Shown here piece after piece: positions 1-8,023 of a stretch of 52,880 nt of DNA; the stretch's first letter is position 1; each line of letters opens with the position of its first letter. Source of the stretch: Desulfotomaculum sp. (lineage in GTDB: Bacteria; Bacillota; Desulfotomaculia; Desulfotomaculales; Nap2-2B); the NCBI GenBank assembly GCA_003485325.1, contig DMZI01000018.1, positions 1-52,880 of the forward strand, given 5' to 3'. The notes below the pieces were generated by a model. It searched no databases. It was not told the origin of the DNA and was given only the letters and a program-made list of their open reading frames with translations. Position numbers and translations under genes: made by a program.

Positions 1-14
1 TAATTAGAAGATAA

Positions 15-260
15 TCATTTAAAGCTGTAGCTTTTTACCTTCCGGGCCAGATCTTTGTCAATATTTATCTCAAAAACACTACCCAGTACTTCAAAATTAT
101 ATTTCAGCGGGGATATTTTTTTAATTGTTGCAAAACGGACAGGTTCAGGGTCTCCAACGGCTTCATTAAAATATTTTAAGGATTGCTGCAGACCGTATGA
201 GACGGTCCCAACAAGGATTCCTGATATAATAATAAATAAGAATTTTCCCTGATTAAACAT
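15..260 (-). CDS. Small single-pass membrane protein, function unknown
   Basis: An 81-residue protein that I do not recognise. Residues 7-24 are a single hydrophobic segment after a short basic N-terminus, so it is probably an N-anchored membrane protein with a roughly 55-residue polar tail outside the membrane. The ATG is preceded by a GGTGG ribosome-binding site at 6-nt spacing. It lies 25 bp downstream of spoIIP on the same strand and is probably co-transcribed with it, so a role in sporulation is possible but rests only on position. Nothing in the tail suggests an enzyme. Confidence 0.6.
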   Translation of the reverse strand: MFNQGKFLFIIISGILVGTVSYGLQQSLKYFNEAVGDPEPVRFATIKKISPLKYNFEVLGSVFEINIDKDLARKVKSYSFK

Positions 261-285
261 TATCTACCACCGTTACCTGATATAA

Positions 286-1290
286 TTATTTTTGACTATC
301 CTTTTCATTCTTAGTCATTGCCTGAATTTCTTCACCCAGAACATCGGCTAATAAACGGGCCGTCGCAATTGCTTCCTCGGTGGAATTGCTTGCGCTGCCG
401 ATCTCTACCAAAAGGCATCTCGGGTGCAAAAATTGGTTATATCTTCCTTCCCCTATGTGCACACCAAGGCAAAGGCCAGGGTACTTTTCGTCCAGCTTTT
501 TTGATAATTGCACTGCAAATTGATAGTTATCCTTCCAGTTTGGGAAAGGCTGCCTTGAATCAGAACCTACGATAAAGAAAAGCGGCGCTATTTGCTGACC
601 GTTTATTTTAACCAGGCTGTTCTTTCGCGATCTCCCGGCATCCCGGTGGATATCGATAATTACTTGAACCTTTGGATTGCCGGATAAGAAATCGCGGACA
701 GTCTTTTCTGATTCCCTGTATGAAACAGAATACTGCTTATCATGAATTTTAACACTGTGAACAACTTTCAAGCCGTAATTCTTCTCCAAAACCTCTTTAA
801 TGGTTGAGCCTACGGTTACGACACCACCACATTTACCATCAAGCCTATCCATACCATCCGTCAGTGTATATGTTTCCCCGGTATGGGTGTGGTAAATAAA
901 GACAATATTCTGATCGGTTAAGGGCTGTAACTCCTTCGAAGCATCTTCATCAGGTATTGCAGATGCAGACTCAGTTAAATCCGTTTCCGCAATTTCAACC
1001 GTTTTTATCCGGGCTAAAAAAGGCATCTCCGACCGCAGGAAAAATTCAGGTTCAAAACTGCTCGAGGTAAGCATACCCCTGCCGTCATCTTTTTGAAATA
1101 TCAAAGGAGAGGCTGACCAGAGCAGCCATTCGGAAACATTATCGCTTAAAGAAAACAAATTATGAAAATTAAGCTTTCTGTCGACTAAAAGAGATTTAAT
1201 TTCATTGCCTGAAAAGAATAATAAAGATGCAGCGGCTAAAAAAATCGAAAAGCGAATAAAGGCGTTTTTTGCAAATACTAGGAAGGACAC
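286..1290 (-). CDS. spoIIP: Stage II sporulation protein P
   Basis: SpoIIP is the membrane-anchored peptidoglycan amidase/endopeptidase that works with SpoIID and SpoIIM to thin septal peptidoglycan during engulfment of the forespore. An N-terminal transmembrane segment (about residues 12-28) is followed by a variable linker, then the catalytic domain from about residue 125. That domain has the HTHTGE motif at 134-139, IDIHRDAG with His215, and LVEIGSASN with Glu296, all typical of the family. The 334-residue length is normal. The start is GTG with a GGGG-type ribosome-binding site. In many Firmicutes spoIIP follows rpsT and gpr; here it is on the strand opposite rpsT, with a holin-like gene between them and no gpr visible. 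Confidence 0.95.
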   Translation of the reverse strand: MSFLVFAKNAFIRFSIFLAAASLLFFSGNEIKSLLVDRKLNFHNLFSLSDNVSEWLLWSASPLIFQKDDGRGMLTSSSFEPEFFLRSEMPFLARIKTVEIAETDLTESASAIPDEDASKELQPLTDQNIVFIYHTHTGETYTLTDGMDRLDGKCGGVVTVGSTIKEVLEKNYGLKVVHSVKIHDKQYSVSYRESEKTVRDFLSGNPKVQVIIDIHRDAGRSRKNSLVKINGQQIAPLFFIVGSDSRQPFPNWKDNYQFAVQLSKKLDEKYPGLCLGVHIGEGRYNQFLHPRCLLVEIGSASNSTEEAIATARLLADVLGEEIQAMTKNEKDSQK

Positions 1291-1362
1291 ACAAAGGCCC
1301 CTTTCCAGTGTTTTCCTAAAAAATGATATGCCTGAAAGGTGAAGTTTATGAAGAGGGATAAC

Positions 1363-1395
1363 AAAAAGGGACCAGGTAAGAATTACCTGGTCCCC
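1363..1395 (-). terminator. Strong rho-independent terminator after the holin-like gene
   Basis: A perfect 12-bp stem (arm GGGACCAGGTAA, 3-nt loop) is followed on the minus strand by TTTTTGTT. It sits just after the stop of the four-helix membrane protein and separates that gene from spoIIP. Confidence 0.9.
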
Positions 1396-1409
1396 AACAT
1401 TAAATATTA

Positions 1410-1748
1410 TTAACGTAAAACCGTAGGTACGACTGCATCAATAAGTCCGATAATGAATGCCGAAATCAAGGCGCCAACCAGGGTCACACTTAGGAAACCC
1501 GGGATTATAAATTGGGCCAGATAAATTACAATTGCTGCTACTATAAAACCTACAATTCCTTTGCTCTGCGGGCTTACCCTGTCACCCAGAATTGATTCAA
1601 CAAGGTATCCTAACAGCGCTATTATAACAGCAGCTACAATGGCTCCGACAAAGCCTCCCTTAATAACAAACCCGGGAGAAAGCCAACTAACAACGATCAA
1701 GACAAGAGCGGAAACAACAAAACGCACGATTAGACCAACCCATTGCAT
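1410..1748 (-). CDS. Phage holin family 4-like membrane protein (YvlD type)
   Basis: A 112-residue, very hydrophobic protein with four predicted membrane helices (about 4-24, 31-51, 63-83 and 88-108) joined by short polar loops, one of which carries ESILGDRVSPQSKG. This matches the small chromosomal membrane proteins annotated as phage holin family 4 / YvlD, which are common in Firmicutes and usually unrelated to prophage; their function is poorly known. It has an excellent ribosome-binding site (AAGGAGGTG) before its ATG and its own terminator downstream, so it is probably a single-gene transcript. Nothing nearby suggests a phage. Confidence 0.8.
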   Translation of the reverse strand: MQWVGLIVRFVVSALVLIVVSWLSPGFVIKGGFVGAIVAAVIIALLGYLVESILGDRVSPQSKGIVGFIVAAIVIYLAQFIIPGFLSVTLVGALISAFIIGLIDAVVPTVLR

Positions 1749-1824
1749 TTTTATTCACCTCCTTATGAAAAAAGATCATCTTTAGGATAAACAAAAAAAA
1801 GATGTTCTATACAGCCATAGCAGG

Positions 1825-1853
1825 TTGCTTTTTTTATTGACGCATGTTAGAAT
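1825..1853 (+). promoter_or_regulatory. Sigma-A-type promoter for rpsT
   Basis: TTGCTT (1825-1830), a 17-bp spacer and TAGAAT (1848-1853) lie just upstream of rpsT, giving a leader of only about 20 nt. The ribosome-binding site GGGAGGT follows at 1864-1870. Confidence 0.6.
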
Positions 1854-1879
1854 GACTCTCGTTGGGAGGTAAGGAATAA

Positions 1880-2146
1880 TTGGCAAATACAAAAACAGCG
1901 AAAAAAAGGATTAAGGTAATTGAGAACCGTACACTTCGCAACGCAAGTATAAAATCATATTTGCGCACTTTTATCAGGAAGTTTGAAAACGGCCTTGCGA
2001 CTGCGACCGAGGAAGAAAATAGATCAGCCTTGAGAAAAGCAGTTGTTATAATTGATAAGGCAGTATCTAAAGGGATTTTGCATAAGAATAACGCCGCCCA
2101 TAAGAAATCCCGTTTGATGCGTGCGTTCAACAAAAAAGTAGGTTAA
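1880..2146 (+). CDS. rpsT: 30S ribosomal protein S20
   Basis: S20 binds 16S rRNA early in assembly of the small subunit. The 88-residue product has the typical basic N-terminus (ANTKTAKKRIKVIENRTLRN) and the C-terminal KGILHKNNAAHKKSRLMRAFNK. The start codon is TTG, 9 nt after GGGAGGT. In E. coli rpsT also starts with UUG, and the weak start is part of S20 autoregulation; the same could hold here (inference). The gene overlaps the convergent holA by 4 bp. Confidence 0.97.
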   Translation: MANTKTAKKRIKVIENRTLRNASIKSYLRTFIRKFENGLATATEEENRSALRKAVVIIDKAVSKGILHKNNAAHKKSRLMRAFNKKVG

Positions 2147-3234
2147 GCGAGTTTAGAAATACATTCTATAATAAACATTTCCATAGCAGGATAGAAATCC
2201 TGTCCCCCTGTTTTTACATTTAAATCAAGCTCCAGAAGTTTTTCAAGAATTTCTTTAACCTGGGCTGGTTTAAAGTTGTGGCTTTGCGTTAAAATTTTTC
2301 TGGCTACGAATGCATGAACTCCTAGAAGCTGGCTTAATTGAGTTCCTCTTATACCATGTCTGGTCAGTTCCAGGACTTGCAGGATCAGGCGGAACTGCCT
2401 TGATACCATATAAGAAATATATGCAAAACTGTAACCGGCCTCTAAAAGTTCTTTAAGTCCTTGAAGTCCTTTTTTTACCTGGCATTCGCCAATAGCATCG
2501 ACCATTTCAAATACATTTTCTTCTGCTTGCGCCGCCGTAATTTTAAGGACATCTTCCCTGGTTATTCTATTCCGGTTACCAGTGTAGAAGATCAGCTTAT
2601 CCAGTTCATTCTCCAGTGCGTACATGCTTTTCCCTAAACGGTTAATCAGTAATTCAGCACATCCCGGCGCCATAATTTTACCTGCCCTATCACATCGCCT
2701 GGCCAGCCATCTGGACAATTCGGCCGTTTTTAAAAAATCGAATTCAACAACATGTCCCATCTTTCGAATGACTTTTGAAATTCTTTTTCGCTGATCGACC
2801 TTTTGGCTGGTATCGAAAACCAGGCATGTTGTTTTGCAGGGATTTTCCAAATATTTTATTAAGATTCGATCACCGGGCGCTATAATACCTTCCTGTCCTT
2901 CCGGATCAGAAATATCCTCATCTGCTTGATTGCGCATTACCCGCAGTTTCCTGGGGGGCGCAAAATATGGCGAGTGGCGGACGACAACAAGCCGCAGCCC
3001 TGAAAAGAAAGGCGGAGTTTCAGCAAGTGAGACTATATTTCCACCAGTAATTTCCTCGCCGTCAGCATAATCAAAATTAAACTGTGCACTTTCTTCCGTC
3101 AGGATACGTCTCTTCAACTCTTCAATAGCCTGTTTGCGTAAATAAACCTCCTGGCCATAAAACAAGTAAACGGGAGCAATGCCCTCCCGTTTAATGCTTT
3201 CAAGAAAATCAAGATAAATACGCACAACATTCAC
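2143..3234 (-). CDS. holA: DNA polymerase III subunit delta
   Basis: The delta subunit of the clamp loader opens the beta sliding clamp. At 363 residues it has the expected length and features: an N-terminal AAA-like fold beginning APVYLFYGQEVYLRKQAIEELK, the family's degenerate nucleotide site without a real Walker A, a central KLIFYTGNRNRITREDV region, and a helical C-terminal collar domain. The GTG start overlaps the mobB stop (GTGA), so it is the last gene of the molybdopterin run and is translationally coupled to it. An adjacent holA-rpsT pair is common in Firmicutes, but normally both are on the same strand; here they converge. A roughly 30-residue acidic stretch (DEDISDPEGQE) around residue 105 may be a loop insertion. 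Confidence 0.93.
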   Translation of the reverse strand: MNVVRIYLDFLESIKREGIAPVYLFYGQEVYLRKQAIEELKRRILTEESAQFNFDYADGEEITGGNIVSLAETPPFFSGLRLVVVRHSPYFAPPRKLRVMRNQADEDISDPEGQEGIIAPGDRILIKYLENPCKTTCLVFDTSQKVDQRKRISKVIRKMGHVVEFDFLKTAELSRWLARRCDRAGKIMAPGCAELLINRLGKSMYALENELDKLIFYTGNRNRITREDVLKITAAQAEENVFEMVDAIGECQVKKGLQGLKELLEAGYSFAYISYMVSRQFRLILQVLELTRHGIRGTQLSQLLGVHAFVARKILTQSHNFKPAQVKEILEKLLELDLNVKTGGQDFYPAMEMFIIECISKLA

Positions 3235-3734
3235 TCCTCGAGAAAAGGCTGCAGAAAACTTACCAGTCCTTGAATATCATCCGGTTCAAAGGTTGGATAA
3301 CCTTTGAAATTGTCACAATGCCCCACAGTACAGATTACACTCGCAGGCGCAGGATTTGCCCGGGGTGACGGATCACCGCTGCAGATAAGGATTTTGGGCC
3401 TATCTGATTCTTTATACCCTTCAGCAAGCACAATGTCAACTTCTCCCATCAAGTCGACGACTTGCGTCAGGGTCAGTTCCTGTTCCACCTTTTTAATCAT
3501 CGCTGCTTTAAACGGAGAAGAAACAATAACAACATCAGCCCCGGCCTGGGTGTGCCGCCAACTATCCTTTCCGGGATAATCGATTTCAAATTCACCGAAA
3601 TGATGCTTTACTGTTCCAACCCTAAAGCCCCGCCTCTTATATTCCATAATGAGATTTTCAACTAATGTTGTCTTGCCTGTGTTAGATGATCCGACTATAC
3701 ATATCACGGGAGGTTTTGATTGGCAACTTTTCAT
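3231..3734 (-). CDS. mobB: Molybdopterin-guanine dinucleotide biosynthesis protein MobB
   Basis: MobB is a P-loop GTP-binding adaptor that assists attachment of GMP to molybdopterin. Walker A is GSSNTGKT (residues 15-22), followed by the usual GTVKHHFGEFEIDYPGKDSWRH segment that typifies MobB, and DIVLAEGYKESDRPKI in the second half. The 167 residues match the single-domain family. It overlaps the MOSC gene upstream by 4 bp and holA downstream by 4 bp. No mobA is in the window, so guanylyltransferase must lie elsewhere if the MGD form is made. Confidence 0.92.
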   Translation of the reverse strand: MKSCQSKPPVICIVGSSNTGKTTLVENLIMEYKRRGFRVGTVKHHFGEFEIDYPGKDSWRHTQAGADVVIVSSPFKAAMIKKVEQELTLTQVVDLMGEVDIVLAEGYKESDRPKILICSGDPSPRANPAPASVICTVGHCDNFKGYPTFEPDDIQGLVSFLQPFLEE

Positions 3735-4177
3735 AACACTTCAACCGGATCTCCGGTCTTCACGGGGCCCCCAACATGTATACGGAGAAATATTCCTTCC
3801 CTTGTCATAATGCAGTCATTTAACTTACGGCGGATATCGCATTCGTTGTGGCATTCCTTGCCTATTTGAGTTACTTCGCCTATGGCTGAAGAGCCGATCT
3901 TAACACGTCTTCCGATGGTAAGGTCTTCAAAGTTCAGACCCTCAATTGTCAAATTTTCAGCAAAGTCACCAGGTTTGATTTCCAGCCCCAACTCCTGAAT
4001 TTTCCGGATGCTTTCTATAGACAGCATACTGACCTGACGGTGCCATGTCCCAGTATGTCCATCTCCTTCAATGCCGTGGCCGGCAATCAAATTACCTTTG
4101 CCGACATCTTTCTTGGCGGTCCCCTTTTCGGTACTTATGCAGACAGCCCTGATTATTCCGGTCATCATGTAATCCAC
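3731..4177 (-). CDS. MOSC domain protein
   Basis: A stand-alone MOSC domain (148 residues), the beta-barrel fold found at the C-terminus of Moco sulfurases and in proteins such as YiiM. Visible motifs are GIEGDGHTGTWHRQVSMLS (residues 34-52), PGDFAENLTIEGL and IGKECHNEC with a conserved cysteine followed by a second, and a final HVGGPVKTGDPVEVL. In Clostridia such a protein is regularly placed between moaC and mobB, which suggests a role in cofactor handling or delivery; the biochemical role is not known. It begins 24 bp after moaC. Confidence 0.87.
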   Translation of the reverse strand: MDYMMTGIIRAVCISTEKGTAKKDVGKGNLIAGHGIEGDGHTGTWHRQVSMLSIESIRKIQELGLEIKPGDFAENLTIEGLNFEDLTIGRRVKIGSSAIGEVTQIGKECHNECDIRRKLNDCIMTREGIFLRIHVGGPVKTGDPVEVL

Positions 4178-4201
4178 CTTTCCTTGACAAACCTGTTTTA
4201 T

Positions 4202-4711
4202 TTATTCCTCTCTTTTAAATTCCCCGCTTTTACCACCCGTTTTAAAGATAAGGCGCAGGTTATCGATTACCATTGCGCGATCGACTGCCTTACACATATC
4301 ATAAACTGTCAGGGCTGATACTGAGGCAGCTGTAAGCGCTTCCATCTCAACGCCGGTTTTGCCTACTGTATGTACTCTTGCTTCCACTTCCACCGTCCGC
4401 GGTTCAATCATTTTAAAATATACATTGACACCTGTCAGTGTAATGGGATGGGCCAAAGGAATCAAATGACCTGTCCTTTTAGCGCCCATAATACCCGCCA
4501 AACGGGCTACACCAAGGACGTCGCCTTTAGCCATGCCGCCCTTTTTAATCAGCTGCCAGGTTTCCGGCAGCATCTTTATTTCACAGCGTGCAATTGCCTC
4601 GCGGAAAGTATCTTCTTTTTTGCTTACATCTACCATTCGTGCCTGGCCATCGCTGTCAAAATGGGTTAGTTTGGCTTCACCTGAATCCAGTTCGTGGTCC
4701 AATTTTGGCAT
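4202..4711 (-). CDS. moaC: Cyclic pyranopterin monophosphate synthase MoaC
   Basis: MoaC turns the 3',8-cyclo-GTP made by MoaA into cyclic pyranopterin monophosphate, the first stable Moco precursor. Family motifs are intact: MAKGDVLGVARLAGI (catalytic Lys equivalent to E. coli Lys51), LIPLAHPITL, GKTGVEMEALTA and YDMCKAVD (Lys equivalent to Lys131), ending GGKSGEFKREE. The length of 169 is normal. The start ATG overlaps the moaA stop by one base, so the two steps are encoded as a coupled pair. Confidence 0.96.
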   Translation of the reverse strand: MPKLDHELDSGEAKLTHFDSDGQARMVDVSKKEDTFREAIARCEIKMLPETWQLIKKGGMAKGDVLGVARLAGIMGAKRTGHLIPLAHPITLTGVNVYFKMIEPRTVEVEARVHTVGKTGVEMEALTAASVSALTVYDMCKAVDRAMVIDNLRLIFKTGGKSGEFKREE

Positions 4712-5697
4712 TACCCTCCTATTTGGTACATCATTGACCTGTCGTCGCCAGGACCCGTTGCCGAATGCCTTATCGGCTTGTTCTGAACAGAGCTAACGAT
4801 AATTTCCGAGAGTTCCTTTAATGATGCCCCTCCTCTTAGCGCTGTCCTTATATCTATCTCGTCTTCCGAGTACAGGCATGGCCTTAACCCGCCGGTGGAC
4901 GTAAGCCGCAAACGGTTGCAGTTTCTGCAGAAATGCTCGCTTATTGCAGGAATAAATCCGATAGTGCCGCTCGCTCCGTTAAGCCTATAATAGTGGGCAG
5001 GTCCGTTTCCTTTCGGTTTCTGTATTTTCTCCAGACGCCCAAGATTTATTTCAATTATATCTTTTACTTCCTGTGCAGGAATAAACCGCCCGCTTGCCCA
5101 GGCTTGTGAAGTTCCTATGGGCATCAGTTCTATAAAGCGTATGTGCAGGGGTTTTTCTATAGATAAATTTGCTATTTGAATAATCTCATCGTCGTTGAAG
5201 CCTCTAATTAACACCGTATTTATCTTTACAGGCTTAAGATCGAGCAAAAGCGCCGCTTCAATTGCCTCCAATACCTTATTAAGATTGCCTCCGCGCGTAA
5301 TATATTGAAAGCGGTCCTTTTGAAGACTGTCCAAACTGAAGTTTACTCTCTTAAGGCCGGCATGTTTAAGTTTTTCCGCCTGTTCGGCAAAGTTGGTCCC
5401 GTTAGTTGTCAGGGCAAGATCGTCTATTTCGGGCATTAATTTAATCTTGCTGATCAGCAGGCTTATCCCTTTGCGGATTAAAGGCTCTCCACCTGTCAAA
5501 CGGATCTTTTTTACCCCGACCAGAGCAGATGCCTGAACAACCCTGGCAATTTCCTCAAAACTCAGAACATCCTTATGGGGAACGGTATCAATTCCCTTTT
5601 CAGGCATACAATATATACAACGCAGGTTGCAGCGGTCAGTGACCGATATGCGCAAATAGTCAATTTCCCTGGAATATTTATCCTTCATCACCAGCAA
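4711..5697 (-). CDS. moaA: GTP 3',8-cyclase MoaA (radical SAM)
   Basis: MoaA is a radical SAM enzyme that rearranges GTP to 3',8-cyclo-7,8-dihydro-GTP. The N-terminal cluster motif is C23-x3-C27-x2-C30 in DRCNLRCIYC. The second [4Fe-4S] cluster that binds GTP is supplied by the three cysteines in FCRNCNRLRLTSTGGLRPCL. The protein ends in Gly-Gly, the C-terminal tail known to be needed for activity. At 328 residues it is full length. Upstream by 21 bp is an MBL-fold hydrolase, which may be part of the same transcript. I looked for a Moco-riboswitch-like leader and saw no convincing one. Confidence 0.96.
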   Translation of the reverse strand: MLVMKDKYSREIDYLRISVTDRCNLRCIYCMPEKGIDTVPHKDVLSFEEIARVVQASALVGVKKIRLTGGEPLIRKGISLLISKIKLMPEIDDLALTTNGTNFAEQAEKLKHAGLKRVNFSLDSLQKDRFQYITRGGNLNKVLEAIEAALLLDLKPVKINTVLIRGFNDDEIIQIANLSIEKPLHIRFIELMPIGTSQAWASGRFIPAQEVKDIIEINLGRLEKIQKPKGNGPAHYYRLNGASGTIGFIPAISEHFCRNCNRLRLTSTGGLRPCLYSEDEIDIRTALRGGASLKELSEIIVSSVQNKPIRHSATGPGDDRSMMYQIGG

Positions 5698-5718
5698 CCT
5701 CTTTCCAAGTTTTGAATC

Positions 5719-6672
5719 TTAATTATTACGACTTTCTTTTTTTAAGTAGTCAACTATACCCTCGGCGCAAAGCTGTATATCAATCAACGGAATAAATTGA
5801 CGAAGATCAAGATGACTGAATTCCGGTATCTGCAAACTAATAAGCTCCCAAAATTTTTCTTCAATATCCTTAACGGAGCCGCCCTCTGACAGTAAACCCC
5901 TGGCAGAACTGGTGACATCCTGCAGAAGTTCGCGGTTTCGCTCAAGAATGTAATCTGCATTTTTCGAAATTCCAAAATGTGAAAAATAGAGCACTTCCGG
6001 CGCAAGCTTGCCGATCATATCACATACAGCAACTCCCTCTAAGGGATCAAATTCAGACGGAGGCGTAGCAGGAATAACAAAATCACGTCCGATTATTCTT
6101 GATAAGGGTTTATATACAGCGCCCAGGGTATCTCCGCAAAAAAGGCCCCTGGTTAAGCTATCGTAAATTGCCATATGATGACGGGCGTGTCCGGGTGTAT
6201 AAAAAAAAGTTAATATCCTGCCTTTTCCCAGATCAAGCTGTTCTCCTTCTTCAGGAGTATAAATATGTTCTTCGTTTACAGGTTCAACCTGCCCAAATAC
6301 TTGATCAAAGCAATTATCGTATACTGTGTATACCGCTCTTGTCCCTTCGACAAGACGCGTTGGATTCATTAAATGTTTGGCCCCTCGCGGATGCACCATT
6401 AAACGCGCATTGGGCGTCTTCTTGATTAAAGTTCCCGCTCCGCCCGCATGGTCGATATGAATATGTGTTAAAATTATATAGTCTACATCGGAAAGAGAGA
6501 CATTTAAGGAATTCAGTCCGGAAAGCAGGCTTACCATACAGGATGATGCCCCCACCTCTACTAAAGCAGTTTTGGCGCCTCTGATCAAATAAACGGAAGT
6601 TCTTTCAGGCTTTCCTCCTTCATAAATATCAATTTGATAGGTTTCTTCGCCTAAATCAACAACTTTCGACAA
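5719..6672 (-). CDS. MBL-fold metallohydrolase
   Basis: A 317-residue metallo-beta-lactamase-fold enzyme. The zinc motif HIHIDHAGG (His70, His72, Asp74, His75) is present, followed by GHARHHMAIYD and a late SHFG, giving a complete set of dinuclear metal ligands. The C-terminal third is helical and resembles hydrolases of thioester-like or phosphodiester-like substrates, but the substrate cannot be read from sequence. TTG start 8 nt after GGAGGGG. It heads the minus-strand run that continues into moaA, possibly only by chance. Confidence 0.88.
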   Translation of the reverse strand: MSKVVDLGEETYQIDIYEGGKPERTSVYLIRGAKTALVEVGASSCMVSLLSGLNSLNVSLSDVDYIILTHIHIDHAGGAGTLIKKTPNARLMVHPRGAKHLMNPTRLVEGTRAVYTVYDNCFDQVFGQVEPVNEEHIYTPEEGEQLDLGKGRILTFFYTPGHARHHMAIYDSLTRGLFCGDTLGAVYKPLSRIIGRDFVIPATPPSEFDPLEGVAVCDMIGKLAPEVLYFSHFGISKNADYILERNRELLQDVTSSARGLLSEGGSVKDIEEKFWELISLQIPEFSHLDLRQFIPLIDIQLCAEGIVDYLKKESRNN

Positions 6673-6692
6673 AAATATCCCCTCCGTCTTTA

Positions 6693-6721
6693 ATTATAAG
6701 CCACCGGAGGAATTATGACAA
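6693..6721 (-). promoter_or_regulatory. Sigma-A-type promoter for the MBL hydrolase / moa run
   Basis: On the minus strand, TTGTCA (6721-6716), a 17-bp spacer and a perfect TATAAT (6698-6693) lie about 20 bp before the TTG start of the MBL hydrolase. It shares DNA with the plus-strand promoter of the next gene. Confidence 0.75.
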
Positions 6722-6744
6722 CTTATGTTTACTAAATGTATAAT
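6715..6744 (+). promoter_or_regulatory. Sigma-A-type promoter for the DUF155-like gene
   Basis: ATGACA (6715-6720), an 18-bp spacer and TATAAT (6739-6744) face plus. Its -35 region overlaps the -35 of the divergent promoter, so polymerase could compete for the two. Confidence 0.5.
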
Positions 6745-6824
6745 GAAAAGCATATTTTACTTTTTCAGGAAGGAATCATGACTTTCGGATGTAATATATA
6801 CTAAATAACACCTGAAGAACCGGG

Positions 6825-7898
6825 GTGGCCAAGATGCAGAACTCAATTCTGCTGTACCGTATCTACGACGTTGCGGAAGAAATCAAACTTGACCTGGTTG
6901 AAAAAGTTCTTTCCAGCAGCAAACCGACTGCCCGCCTGAAACTCTCCCGTATACGCACGAAATCAATCCACATTCCAAACCCGCCGGTTACCGTAGAGTT
7001 GGGCGAAGAGAAAATATCCCTTTCAGGTCAGTTATACCAGGTACGGTTTACCGCGAAAATCTACGACCTTGGAGTAATCAGCATTACCATGCGGATTATC
7101 TTGCCGCACTATTGTAATTATAAAAGTGTTTTGAACCTGGCAGGTGTAATATCAACAGAATCCTGTATCGAAAATGTTTTTATAAATAAAAGGGAAGAAA
7201 TCAGGGAGGCTCTGAAAAACGCCTTGATTAAATCTGAAAATATTGGGTTTGAAGAAGACTACGTTATCTATTATTTTCGCAACTGGCAGAAGGAATGGGA
7301 CCCGCTGCCTCTGCTTTTGGGCGAGCAGGAAGAATTCAGTCACCAGGTTCGCAAGGAAACCTTGAAAAATTCATTTTCTTACAGCAAGGATGATCTGGCC
7401 ATAATTACCTGGAGTTCCGCTATTGTCTATGATGCGGCAGGCGGTCAGGATATTCCGGACTTGCTGGAGTTTGCAGCAACCCAACTCCTGGAATTGCGTT
7501 ATTATGATCATGTATTAAGTGATGAAATGAGCAGGATGTATGATGCTATAGGTATAGCCGAGACAGTTACCCAGTTCAGGCGCCTGGGGCAATACAGGCG
7601 GATTATGAACAGGTTGACTGAAATTATTATTGACATAAACGAAATTACAGAAAGAATTCAGGATTCACTAAAAGTAACCGAAGACATATTCTATGCAAAA
7701 ATATATGGCGCAGCGCTGTCTATATTCCGTACCAGGACATGGCTTGGGAGCATTAAACAGAAAAGCGATGTAATTATGCAGAGCTATTCAATGCTTAGCG
7801 GCCGGTTGATCAACCAGCAGTCAATGCTGCTGGAACTGGCTATAGTCCTGTTGTTTCTTTTGGATATAATTTTAAGCCTGTTTAGCTTATTGCACTAA
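6825..7898 (+). CDS. DUF155/RMND1-like membrane-anchored protein
   Basis: A 357-residue protein that I place only tentatively. The N-terminal two thirds are an alpha/beta domain with no known enzyme motif. The middle has TWSSAIVYD then IPDLLEFAATQLLELRYYD, followed by long amphipathic helices (about 215-330) and a single hydrophobic C-terminal segment (about 336-356) ending at the stop. That layout, with a cytosolic body, helical hairpin and C-terminal anchor, resembles the DUF155 (RMD1/YagE/RMND1) family, whose mitochondrial members support translation. The start is GTG; an ATG three codons later is an alternative. A promoter at 6715-6744 serves it. Weak similarity only; treat as conserved hypothetical. 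Confidence 0.55.
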   Translation: MAKMQNSILLYRIYDVAEEIKLDLVEKVLSSSKPTARLKLSRIRTKSIHIPNPPVTVELGEEKISLSGQLYQVRFTAKIYDLGVISITMRIILPHYCNYKSVLNLAGVISTESCIENVFINKREEIREALKNALIKSENIGFEEDYVIYYFRNWQKEWDPLPLLLGEQEEFSHQVRKETLKNSFSYSKDDLAIITWSSAIVYDAAGGQDIPDLLEFAATQLLELRYYDHVLSDEMSRMYDAIGIAETVTQFRRLGQYRRIMNRLTEIIIDINEITERIQDSLKVTEDIFYAKIYGAALSIFRTRTWLGSIKQKSDVIMQSYSMLSGRLINQQSMLLELAIVLLFLLDIILSLFSLLH

Positions 7899-8023
7899 GC
7901 TTATATTTTTACCCTCCTTTTTACCCAAACGTATAAAAAATATGATATAAAATATAAAAGATAAAAAAATAATAGAAACCATAATTAAAAAGATGTAATG
8001 GAGAAAAGGAAGAGGATATTGGA

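Noticed and set aside
1410..1748. Phage holin as a sign of prophage
   Set aside because: The protein is a common chromosomal four-helix type and no other phage genes are near.
5719..6672. MBL hydrolase as a molybdopterin enzyme
   Set aside because: Only its position next to moaA suggests it; no motif links it to Moco.
7899..8023. THF riboswitch upstream of fhs
   Set aside because: The 125-bp gap is almost pure A+T with no G+C-rich conserved core.
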